From positions 1 to 5,030 of the forward strand of contig JACPFE010000105.1 of NCBI GenBank assembly GCA_016183145.1: 5,030 bases of DNA, in the 5' to 3' direction. Each line of letters opens with the position of its first letter. Positions within the stretch are counted from its first letter, which is position 1. Made by a program: the position numbers and the translations under genes. This stretch comes from Deltaproteobacteria bacterium (GTDB taxonomy: Bacteria > Desulfobacterota > Binatia > UBA9968). Positions 1 through 5,030 of the stretch are shown one piece after another. Below the pieces are notes generated by a model. It saw only the letters and a program-made list of their open reading frames with translations, searched no databases and had not been told where the DNA came from.

Positions 1-352
1 CTGACGCAAGATTTCCACCGACGGTTCCCATGTTGCGCACGCGGATGTTGGCCACTTCTCGTTCCGCCTCGCAGAGCACGGGAAAGTGTTCTCGCACCAA
101 CGCCGAGGTTTCGATCTCCCGATGCGTCACCAGCGCACCGATGGTCAAACCCTCTTTCGCATCGTAGCTGATGCCCTTGAGCTCAGGAATCTTTTTGATG
201 TTGACCAAAGCCTTGGGCGCTAAAAGCCCCTGCTTCATGAGGATCGTCAAATGCGCCCCACCGGCGAATACCTTCGCCTCGCCGCCATGCTGCTTAAGCA
301 GCGCACAGGCGTCAGCGACAGTCGTGGGTTCGAGATAATCGAAGTTCTTCAT
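1..352 (-). CDS. Molybdenum hydroxylase FAD-binding subunit (CoxM/xanthine dehydrogenase subunit M-like), partial
   Basis: N-terminal 117 codons of an FAD_binding_5-type protein; the gene runs off the left edge, and most of a usual length near 290 residues is missing. The product would be the medium subunit of a CO dehydrogenase/xanthine dehydrogenase-type enzyme. It carries electrons from the molybdenum cofactor and iron-sulfur subunits to an acceptor, normally in the cytoplasm. Two FAD-contact motifs known from CoxM are visible: AGGAH at residues 30-34 (CoxM has AGGHS) and RNMGTVGGN at 106-114 (family RNxGTxGGN). The opening MKNFDYLEPTTVADA is typical of the family. The ATG at 350-352 is the first start after an in-frame TAG a few codons upstream, but no clear Shine-Dalgarno precedes it. 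It is co-directional with the UbiD gene upstream. The large and iron-sulfur subunits would be expected further left but cannot be seen. Substrate unknown. Confidence 0.9.
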   Translation of the reverse strand, partial: MKNFDYLEPTTVADACALLKQHGGEAKVFAGGAHLTILMKQGLLAPKALVNIKKIPELKGISYDAKEGLTIGALVTHREIETSALVREHFPVLCEAEREVANIRVRNMGTVGGNLAS

Positions 353-371
353 AAATTGCAGATCAGAATCA

Positions 372-466
372 GACTATTTCCCGCAAAGGCGCAAAGACGC
401 CAAGTCCGGAAAGAGAAAATTTATTTTTCTTAACTTCGCGCCTTTGCGCCTTTGCGAGAGTAAGTC
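372..466. repeat. Long imperfect inverted repeat, CGCAAAGGCGCAAAG type
   Basis: Two arms of about 34 bases (372-405 and 433-466) are near-perfect reverse complements. Both contain CGCAAAGGCGCAAAG followed by a CGCCAAG- or CGCGAAG-like end, and both have GACT at the outer tip. The AT-rich centre can add a small AGAAAA/TTTTCT stem (414-419 with 425-430). It fills the gap between the UbiD stop and the CoxM-like start. It resembles dispersed intergenic palindromes of environmental bacterial genomes. As RNA it would form a long hairpin that could shape mRNA stability or act as an attenuator, but it lacks a U-tract placed like that of an intrinsic terminator. Confidence 0.8.
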
Positions 467-478
467 TTTTTCCGGTAT

Positions 479-1753
479 CTATATATATTTCACCTTATCG
501 ACGCCTGGGATTTCCACTTTCTCAAAGCGCCAGCGCTCTTTCATCGGCGCGGTGGCGTCGATGCCCAAACCGGCGGTGACGCGAGCCTCGGAGCAAGACG
601 GGTCCAGCGTAGAGCAAGCGATACGCGGATCAATATCCTCATCGACCACGATTATTTGCTTCAAACCGATGCCCATCGACAGCAAGGCCAAAATCACGTT
701 CCGTCCTTCGTTCTCCGCGCGCTTTTTGATCGACACCACGGCGTGATGGCGGAACGTGCCGCCCGGCGTCATGTTGACGCCGCGCACTTCCGGCACCACC
801 TTTTTCACTTCCCGATAAACCACCGCGGCGTTGCCATACTCGATCAGCGTGTGGTTCTCAGTCACCGGCATGCCGGTGAGCGCGGTTTGATAGATCGGAT
901 CTTTCCGCATCGTGATCGCGGTGACTTTGAGCACCGGCGCCTGCTTGGCTTCGCTGTAGCAGCCGGGATACTCGCCGTAGGGCCCGTCGGCGACCCGCTC
1001 CCCGGGAACCGTCACGCCTTCGATGACGACCTCAGCGCTGGCCGGCACTTCGACATCGATGGTCTCGCACTTCGTCAGTTTTACCGCCGCGCCGCGCAGT
1101 CCGCCGGCGACGTGAAACTCGTCGATTCCAAACGGCACCTTCGCCTGCGAGCCGACCACGATCGCCGGCTCGACGCCGATCGCGGTGGCGACTTCCAGCC
1201 CTCTTTTCTTCTCCTCAGCCATCAGGATCATCCGGCCCAGGTGATGATCCGCCGGCGCCCAGAGCGACAGCCGGTCTTTGCCGAGCACCAGCATGCGGTG
1301 AATCGACAGATTGCGGATGCTGGTGTCGGGATCTTTACCGACCTGCACGCCGATGGTGACGTAAGCCCCGCAGTCCTGGCTCGCGTGCGTCACGATGGGC
1401 AGCTTGGCTAGATCGACTTGATCGCCGATCCATTTGATTTCTTTACATGGCCCGGTCGAAACGATCTCCGGCGCGATGCGCTGGTCTTCTAAAGTAAGAT
1501 AACGCTCAAGCATTTTTTCTTGCGGCACGCCGAGGCCGAGAGCCACCAATTTTCGCGTCGCGAAAAGTCCGCCGAGAACCCGCCAGCCGGGGTAGCCTCT
1601 GACGTTTTCGAACAGCAGCGCCGGCCCTTCGATGTCGGACGTCTTGCGCATGCCCGCGGCGATCTCGTACTTGACGCCGACTTCGTCCTTGACGCGCAGC
1701 AACTGCCCCTGGCTTTCCAAATGAGCTAAAAATCCTCTGAGATCTTCAAACAT
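479..1753 (-). CDS. UbiD family decarboxylase, shortened form
   Basis: 424-residue member of the UbiD family, cytoplasmic enzymes that use prenylated FMN to decarboxylate or carboxylate aromatic and unsaturated acids. By alignment in the head to Fdc1, the cofactor and metal residues are present: Asn148, Arg153 (RNLSIHR), His171 and Glu212 (DEFHVAG). The acid pair is in DGPYGE, Asp256 and Glu261; Fdc1 has Glu at both (Glu277/Glu282). After the DEDID motif (371-375) only seven residues precede LDPS, whereas the plus-strand paralogue has 31. About 24 residues, including the usual WAxxxR helix, are therefore missing in frame. Start chosen at the ATG ending at 1753 because MFEDLRGFL matches the family N-terminus and AAAGGA lies 7 bases upstream; an in-frame ATG at 1790-1792 would add 13 residues of unfamilial sequence. 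Stop TAG at 479-481. Family sure; substrate and activity unknown. Confidence 0.93.
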   Translation of the reverse strand: MFEDLRGFLAHLESQGQLLRVKDEVGVKYEIAAGMRKTSDIEGPALLFENVRGYPGWRVLGGLFATRKLVALGLGVPQEKMLERYLTLEDQRIAPEIVSTGPCKEIKWIGDQVDLAKLPIVTHASQDCGAYVTIGVQVGKDPDTSIRNLSIHRMLVLGKDRLSLWAPADHHLGRMILMAEEKKRGLEVATAIGVEPAIVVGSQAKVPFGIDEFHVAGGLRGAAVKLTKCETIDVEVPASAEVVIEGVTVPGERVADGPYGEYPGCYSEAKQAPVLKVTAITMRKDPIYQTALTGMPVTENHTLIEYGNAAVVYREVKKVVPEVRGVNMTPGGTFRHHAVVSIKKRAENEGRNVILALLSMGIGLKQIIVVDEDIDPRIACSTLDPSCSEARVTAGLGIDATAPMKERWRFEKVEIPGVDKVKYI

Positions 1754-1760
1754 GGGGGAG

Positions 1761-1766
1761 TCCTTT
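1761..1766 (-). promoter_or_regulatory. Ribosome binding site that decides the UbiD start
   Basis: Read on the minus strand this is AAAGGA, separated by 7 bases from the ATG at 1751-1753. The upstream in-frame ATG at 1790-1792 has only a looser purine-rich GAAGCGGGG directly against it, so the downstream start is preferred. Confidence 0.6.
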
Positions 1767-1812
1767 ACTCTTAACTCTAGTTTCTGTGGCATCCCCGCTT
1801 CCGTTTCGACCT

Positions 1813-1900
1813 CCTCTCCCTTGACGGGAGAGGAATGAGGTGAGGGTGCCGAATTGCGACTTCACCCCTCACCCTTGCCCTCTCCCGCAAGGGGAGAGGG
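1813..1900. repeat. Two-hairpin palindromic repeat (BIME-like), copy A
   Basis: Hairpin 1 pairs CCTCTCCC (1813-1820) with GGGAGAGG (1826-1833) over a 5-base loop. Hairpin 2 pairs CCCTCTCCC (1878-1886) with GGGAGAGGG (1892-1900). Between them, a GGTGAGGG stretch (near 1839-1847) and a CCCTCACCC stretch (near 1866-1874) face each other. The two halves are therefore inverted copies of a unit of about 36 bases. The arrangement is like paired REP elements (BIMEs) or small non-autonomous mobile palindromes. It sits between the LLM gene and the UbiD gene, both on the minus strand, and may affect read-through or mRNA decay (inference). A second copy is at 3152-3252. Confidence 0.82.
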
Positions 1901-1980
1901 AATGATGGGCAATGCAGCGTCAGAAGCGGGATTACACAAAGTTGATAGCCGCTAGAATTGTCTTATCAGCGATCGCGCCG

Positions 1981-2964
1981 TCACTTCAACCTGAGCAGCG
2001 GCAATACGTCATCGACGAACCGTTTCACCTGCCCCAACTGATCATTCGAGGTAAAGCGCAACACCGGCGTGGTGATGCCCATGTCGAGCCATTGCTGAAT
2101 CAACCGGGCGCAATCTTTCGGCGGGCCGTGGGCAAGCCAGACTCGGATCAGGCTGTCCGGGGGGTAATTCGGCCCGTAGTAGTGATTGAAATAATCCTTC
2201 GCCTGCGCGTACGCGGTTTGCTTATCGTCGTGGATATTGACCATGCCGTGGATCGCAACTTCGAAGTTGGACAAGTCTTTGCCGATCTCCGTCGCGGTCT
2301 GTTCGATCACCCGCCACCGCTTCGAAAACTCCTCCGTGGTCACGCCCATCGTGACGTAACCGTCGGCGAGAAGGCCGACGCGGCGCATCGCCTGATCGAC
2401 GACCTTGTCGCCAACCTGTTCGCGATCCGGGCTCACAGCGATCCAGATCGGCAGCGGCCTTTGCGCTGGCTTGGGGACGATATGGTAGTTTTCCAGGGTG
2501 TAGTACTTGCCTCGATGGACGACTTCGTCGTCGCTCCAGATTTTGCGCAGCAGCTCGATGCCCTCTTTCATCCGGCCCACCCGCTCCTCGCGCTTGACGC
2601 CGAAGGCTCTTAACTCGCCCGCGTGAGCGCCGCCGATGCAGACGCCGAGAATCGTTCTGCCCTTGGAGATTTGATCGAGGGTAGCCCACTGGATCGCTAA
2701 AAGCACCGGGTGGCGCACGGGAAAGGACGCCAGACAGATCGTGCCGAGACGAACTTTGCGCGTATGCGTCGCCAGGGCGGCGAGCATGGTGATCGCTTCG
2801 AGGCGCGGCTTATGAATCAGGCTGTCGCCGACCCAAACCGATTCGAAAACACCCGACTGCTCGGCGCCGACGGCGGTTGCGATCAGCTCATCGACGTCGG
2901 TCAAGCCAAACAGCACGCCGCGATTGGGCAAGCTAAGACCCCATTTGACCGGCAAGTTGCGCAT
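1981..2964 (-). CDS. LLM class flavin-dependent oxidoreductase (luciferase-like)
   Basis: 327-residue member of the bacterial luciferase-like superfamily, TIM-barrel enzymes that use reduced FMN or F420 for oxidation or reduction of small organic molecules. Visible family hallmarks, numbered from the ATG at 2962-2964: an N-terminal strand KWGLSLPNRG; the FESVWVGDSL segment; the LGVCIGG turn near residues 106-112, followed by GELRAFG and the Arg/Glu-rich REERVGR (125-131); KPAQRPLPIWIA near 165-176; and RVGLLADGYV near 195-204. Length is normal for the family. A TTG at 3010-3012 would add 16 residues without family character, and its TTGACA bases look more like a promoter element, so the ATG was chosen; no strong Shine-Dalgarno supports either. 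Stop is TGA at 1981-1983. FMN or F420 use and substrate cannot be told from sequence alone. It is probably the first gene of the minus-strand group. Confidence 0.92.
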   Translation of the reverse strand: MRNLPVKWGLSLPNRGVLFGLTDVDELIATAVGAEQSGVFESVWVGDSLIHKPRLEAITMLAALATHTRKVRLGTICLASFPVRHPVLLAIQWATLDQISKGRTILGVCIGGAHAGELRAFGVKREERVGRMKEGIELLRKIWSDDEVVHRGKYYTLENYHIVPKPAQRPLPIWIAVSPDREQVGDKVVDQAMRRVGLLADGYVTMGVTTEEFSKRWRVIEQTATEIGKDLSNFEVAIHGMVNIHDDKQTAYAQAKDYFNHYYGPNYPPDSLIRVWLAHGPPKDCARLIQQWLDMGITTPVLRFTSNDQLGQVKRFVDDVLPLLRLK

Positions 2965-2983
2965 GGATTCGCACCCATCGCCA

Positions 2984-3012
2984 GTGTTAGAAGAACAGTC
3001 GGAGGCTGTCAA
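2984..3012 (-). promoter_or_regulatory. Possible sigma70 promoter for the LLM gene
   Basis: Read on the minus strand, a perfect TTGACA (3012-3007) is followed after 17 bases by TAACAC (2989-2984), a poor three-of-six match to the -10 box. Transcription would begin just upstream of the ATG at 2964. An alternative -10, a perfect TATAAT on this strand at 3050-3045, has no recognisable -35 at normal spacing. Unproven. Confidence 0.3.
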
Positions 3013-3028
3013 GCAAAGTCCTTGACAG
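3006..3028. promoter_or_regulatory. Perfect inverted repeat CTGTCAAG-N7-CTTGACAG
   Basis: Eight-base arms (3006-3013 and 3021-3028) are perfect reverse complements around a 7-base spacer. Each arm contains a TTGACA hexamer pointing outward toward its own gene group. A dimeric repressor or activator bound here would cover both -35 elements, so this is a candidate shared operator. It could equally be a chance result of two -35 boxes placed back to back. No regulator gene is visible in the window. Confidence 0.4.
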
Positions 3029-3052
3029 TTGTGACCCCTTCGAGATTATAAG
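3022..3052 (+). promoter_or_regulatory. Possible sigma70 promoter toward the plus-strand UbiD gene
   Basis: A perfect TTGACA (3022-3027) is followed by GATTAT after 16 bases (four of six) or TATAAG after 19 bases (3047-3052, five of six, but the spacing is long). It would give a leader of about 260 bases that includes palindromic repeat copy B. Another promoter closer to the gene cannot be excluded. Confidence 0.3.
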
Positions 3053-3151
3053 TAAACAATCCGAGTCGCGAGTATTAGTTATTGAACTTAAGTGCCACCG
3101 GTTGTAACGTGCCATATCCACGGTCTGTCGCCTCGAAGCCGGCGTGTGGTT

Positions 3152-3252
3152 CTCTCCCCCTCGACGGGGGAGAGTAAGAGTGGGGTGAGTCAGCGCGCTG
3201 GTGTGATCAGACTTTGCACCCCCATCCTACCTTCCCCCGTCAAGGGGGAAGG
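3152..3252. repeat. Two-hairpin palindromic repeat (BIME-like), copy B
   Basis: This has the same architecture as the element at 1813-1900. Hairpin 1 pairs CTCTCCCCC (3152-3160) with GGGGGAGAG (3166-3174) across TCGAC. Hairpin 2 pairs CCTTCCCCC (3230-3238) with GGGGGAAGG (3244-3252) across GTCAA. Inner GTGGGGTGAG and GCACCCCCATCC stretches face each other. The two copies share stem motif, loop style and order but differ in sequence, as expected for diverged members of a dispersed family. It lies upstream of the plus-strand UbiD gene and would be in its leader RNA if transcription starts near 3050. Confidence 0.8.
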
Positions 3253-3307
3253 GAAACTCATGGGGACAAAACGCCCAGGGGTAGACGCACTCGGGGAAGC
3301 GAGACGA

Positions 3308-3314
3308 GGGAGGT
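3308..3314 (+). promoter_or_regulatory. Strong ribosome binding site of the plus-strand UbiD gene
   Basis: GGGAGGT, 8 bases before the ATG at 3323, is the best Shine-Dalgarno in the window. It fixes the start and suggests efficient translation. Confidence 0.8.
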
Positions 3315-3322
3315 AATTTACA

Positions 3323-4756
3323 ATGGCAAAAGATTTGCGCAGTTATTTGGACGAGTTATTGGAGAAGCGGCCCAAGGACGTCGTCGTGGTCGATAAAGAA
3401 GTCGATCCGCGCTACGAAGCGAGCGCCATCGTCGAGAAGTTCGAGCGGGAGAATAAATTTCCGCTGGTGTTCTTTAAAAACGTCAAAGGCTCGAAGATGC
3501 CGCTGGTCATCAACCTCGGCGCCACTTACGAGCGGCTGGCTTTGTCGTTGGGCTCGCCCACGGTGCCGCAGATGGTGAAGGATCTAGCGCAACGGGAGCA
3601 CCACCCGCTGCCGGTGAAGGAGATTTCGGCCAAGGAGGCGCCTTGCAAGGAGGTGATCCTCAAAGGCGACGATGCGGACCTCGACCTGCTGCCGGTTCTG
3701 ACGCTCAATGAAGGAGATGCCGGCGCCTATATCAACGCGGCGGCGCTGATCTGCAAAGAGCGCGGCGGCAACGCGGTCAACGTCGGCATCTATCGCCATC
3801 AGAAGCAGGGCAAGCGACAGCTCGGATTGATGATCAATCCGGCCAATCACGGCAACTACATCCGCGCCGAGTACGAAGACCACAACGAGCCGATGGAAGT
3901 CGCGCTTGCTATCGGTCATCACCCGGCGTTGAATCTGGCCGCCGTCAGCAAGCAAGCCGGCGTGGGAATGGAATTGGAGATCGCCGGCGCGTTCTTAGGC
4001 GAGCCGCTGGAAGTCGTCAAAGCCGAAACCGTGAACCTGATGGTGCCGGCGCGCTGCGAGATCGTCATCGAAGGGATCGTGCCGCCGAAGAAGCGCCAGT
4101 ACGAAGGCCCCTTCGGCGAGTGGCCGCACTATTATTATAAGGAAGGCGAGCAGCCCTACATCGAAGTGACGGCGATCACGATGAGGAAAAACCCCATCTA
4201 CCAGTGCATCCACAGCGCGCACTTCGAGCACAACATCATCGGCGCCGCGCCGCGCCTGGGCAGCCTCTTCAAACGCATTCAAGAAGCGGTGCCGAGCACC
4301 ACCGGCGTCAACATGCCGCTCTCCGGCGCCGCCCGCGCCCACTGCTACATCTCGGTCAAAAAACGCGCCGAGGGCGAGCCCAAGCAGGCGGCGATGGCGG
4401 CCATCGTCACTGACCCCAACATCAAGCATGTGATCGTCGTCGACGACGACATCGACGTGTTCAACGAAACCCAGGTGCTCTGGGCGCTCGCCATGCGCTT
4501 CCAGGCGGACCGCGATTTAGTCATCATTCCCAACGCCCTCGGCTCGCATTTAAATCCGACCGCCTACGGCCACAACCGTTTGGAGAAGGGGCCGATGGAA
4601 ACCAAGCTCATTTTCGACGCCACCAAGCCGCTGCCGCCCTACGAATTCCCGAAGGAGGCGCAGGCGCCGGACGAGGTGCTCAAGCAGATCGACCTTGCGC
4701 GCGACACGCGGCCCTATGAGCCGGGTAGGGACGACCGGATCATCACCGGAAAGTAG
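3323..4756 (+). CDS. UbiD family decarboxylase, full length
   Basis: 477-residue UbiD-family enzyme, expected to be a cytoplasmic prenyl-FMN-dependent decarboxylase or carboxylase. All the key residues I can place relative to Fdc1 are present: Asn153 and Arg158 in NVGIYRHQ, His176 (NPANHGN), Glu217 (MELEIAG) and the Glu261/Glu266 pair in EGPFGE, so the Arg/Glu/Glu catalytic set is intact. A VTAITMRKNPIYQ segment matches the same block in the minus-strand paralogue. The DDDID motif (374-378) is followed by the WALAMR helix and a LVIIP strand, which the paralogue lacks. The start is set by GGGAGGT 8 bases upstream; the stop is TAG at 4754-4756. The two UbiD proteins are clearly diverged paralogues, so this is not a recent duplication. 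An ABC importer ATPase follows in the same direction after a repeat-filled gap of 133 bases. Substrate unknown; a role in ubiquinone synthesis is less likely given the catabolic-looking neighbours. Confidence 0.95.
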   Translation: MAKDLRSYLDELLEKRPKDVVVVDKEVDPRYEASAIVEKFERENKFPLVFFKNVKGSKMPLVINLGATYERLALSLGSPTVPQMVKDLAQREHHPLPVKEISAKEAPCKEVILKGDDADLDLLPVLTLNEGDAGAYINAAALICKERGGNAVNVGIYRHQKQGKRQLGLMINPANHGNYIRAEYEDHNEPMEVALAIGHHPALNLAAVSKQAGVGMELEIAGAFLGEPLEVVKAETVNLMVPARCEIVIEGIVPPKKRQYEGPFGEWPHYYYKEGEQPYIEVTAITMRKNPIYQCIHSAHFEHNIIGAAPRLGSLFKRIQEAVPSTTGVNMPLSGAARAHCYISVKKRAEGEPKQAAMAAIVTDPNIKHVIVVDDDIDVFNETQVLWALAMRFQADRDLVIIPNALGSHLNPTAYGHNRLEKGPMETKLIFDATKPLPPYEFPKEAQAPDEVLKQIDLARDTRPYEPGRDDRIITGK

Positions 4757-4769
4757 ATCGGAAGAAGAG

Positions 4770-4868
4770 GTTCAAGACGTTCAAATAGTTCAAGTCGTTC
4801 AAACCGTGTTCGGAGGTTCTGAGTTCAATAACGCTTTGAACCAATTGAACGTCTTGAACGATTGGAAC
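4770..4868. repeat. Inverted array of 9-base GTTCAA-N3 repeats
   Basis: GTTCAA occurs at 4770, 4779, 4788 and 4797, exactly 9 bases apart. The reverse complement TTGAAC occurs at 4836, 4845 and 4854, with TGGAAC at 4863, again exactly 9 apart. The stretch at 4770-4784 is a perfect 15-base reverse complement of 4845-4859, and the next units (4788-4793 with 4836-4841) also pair. The array can therefore fold into a long hairpin with a loop of about 40 bases. A further out-of-phase GTTCAA is at 4823. It lies just after the UbiD stop and ends about 20 bases before the ABC gene. There is no T-tract to make it a standard terminator. Confidence 0.85.
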
Positions 4869-4889
4869 GGGAGCCGATAGGCGACAAGA

Positions 4890-5030
4890 ATGGTCGAAAT
4901 CGAGGGGGTCTCGAAAAGTTTCAGGAAGACCGTCAACGACGGCACCTCGGAGGTCAAGGCGTTGTCTGATGTCAATCTCTCGATCCGCGCCAATGAGTTC
5001 TTGAGCATCATCGGTCCGAGCGGCTGCGGC
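4890..5030 (+). CDS. ABC transporter ATP-binding protein (nitrate/sulfonate/taurine type), partial
   Basis: First 47 codons of an ABC ATPase, cut by the right edge just inside the Walker A loop. It begins MVEIEGVSKSFRK, continues through VKALSDVNLSIRANEFLSIIG, and ends GPSGCG at residues 42-47, the first part of the GPSGCGKS/T nucleotide-binding motif. This pattern is typical of the SsuB/TauB/NrtD group, whose importers bring in sulfonates, nitrate, or (in many environmental bacteria) unidentified aromatic or pyrimidine-like compounds. The ATPase acts at the inner face of the membrane with a permease and a periplasmic binding protein, not visible here. Start ATG at 4890; only a weak AGG lies 8 bases upstream. 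It is probably co-transcribed with the UbiD gene unless the 9-base repeat array interrupts transcription. Confidence 0.9.
   Translation, partial: MVEIEGVSKSFRKTVNDGTSEVKALSDVNLSIRANEFLSIIGPSGCG

Larger units (their letters stand above)
2965..3322. other. Divergent intergenic control region
   Basis: 358 bases lie between the divergent LLM and UbiD genes. I see no convincing gene here: the short open frames have no ribosome binding site or recognisable protein. From left to right it holds a weak minus-strand promoter, a perfect inverted repeat with back-to-back TTGACA hexamers, a possible plus-strand promoter, an unassigned stretch (about 3053-3151), palindromic repeat copy B, and a 70-base leader ending in a strong ribosome binding site. 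Confidence 0.7.

Noticed and set aside
372..466. Intrinsic terminator for the minus-strand UbiD gene
   Set aside because: The stem is strong but is not followed on the minus strand by a run of T residues; the AT-rich part is inside the loop.
656..1411. A 251-codon open frame on the plus strand, antisense to the UbiD gene
   Set aside because: Its product is His/Arg/Asp-rich with no recognisable domain, as expected from the complement of a GC-rich gene. The opposite strand encodes a clear UbiD protein.
1912..2613. A 233-codon open frame on the plus strand, antisense to the LLM gene
   Set aside because: No family features and no ribosome binding site; it is a shadow of the LLM gene, whose family motifs are plain on the minus strand.
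3010..3012. TTG start extending the LLM protein by 16 residues
   Set aside because: The extra residues do not look like the family N-terminus, and the bases belong to the TTGACA palindrome. The ATG at 2962-2964 gives a typical start.
3259..3322. Possible small leader peptide starting at the ATG at 3259
   Set aside because: No ribosome binding site, and the preceding bases belong to the palindromic repeat. I see no attenuator-like codon run.
3995..4429. Minus-strand open frame within the plus-strand UbiD gene
   Set aside because: Low-complexity Arg/Asp/Ala/Val-rich translation without domains, explained by GC-rich codon use in UbiD.
4770..4868. CRISPR array
   Set aside because: The unit is only 9 bases with a 6-base core and no spacers of 25-40 bases, and the second half is inverted.
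4695..4880. Short open frame spanning the end of UbiD and the 9-base repeats
   Set aside because: Its VQ- and LN-rich translation is just the GTTCAA and TTGAAC repeats read in frame, since 9 is a multiple of 3. It has no ribosome binding site.

Overview
The window is a piece of bacterial chromosome, fairly GC-rich, with two divergent gene groups separated by a 358-base control region. Every other sizeable gap between genes holds a palindromic or tandem repeat. The gene mix is two UbiD-family (de)carboxylases, a luciferase-like flavin oxidoreductase, a molybdenum-hydroxylase FAD subunit and a nitrate/sulfonate/taurine-type ABC ATPase. This suggests an uncultured soil or sediment heterotroph of the kind seen in Binatota/Deltaproteobacteria-like, Rokubacteria or Tectomicrobia genome bins. 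That assignment is a guess from gene content; the window holds no phylogenetic marker.

Minus strand, in transcription order: an LLM-class flavin-dependent oxidoreductase (2964 to 1981), a short UbiD-family decarboxylase (1753 to 479), and the N-terminal part of a CoxM-type FAD subunit of a molybdenum hydroxylase (352 to 1, running off the left edge). The genes share a direction, but the gaps of 227 and 126 bases are filled by palindromic repeats, so a single operon is plausible but not proven.

Plus strand: a full-length second UbiD-family enzyme (3323-4756) with a strong ribosome binding site, then the first 47 codons of an ABC importer ATPase (4890 onward, running off the right edge). The gap between them holds an inverted array of 9-base GTTCAA-N3 repeats.

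Control region 2965-3322: an 8-bp perfect inverted repeat centred near 3017 places two TTGACA hexamers back to back, one facing each gene group, so it may be a compact divergent promoter/operator. Nearer to the plus-strand UbiD gene lies the second copy of a two-hairpin repeat whose first copy is at 1813-1900.

Working hypothesis (inference): the genes belong to a catabolic locus for an aromatic or heteroaromatic acid. The ABC system would import it, the molybdenum hydroxylase and LLM enzyme would oxidise it, and one or both prenyl-FMN-dependent UbiD enzymes would remove or add a carboxyl group. No UbiX flavin prenyltransferase, which makes the UbiD cofactor, is in the window. The most notable oddity is that the minus-strand UbiD lacks about 24 residues present in its plus-strand paralogue, in frame, and has Asp in place of the first Glu of the family's catalytic Arg/Glu/Glu set.
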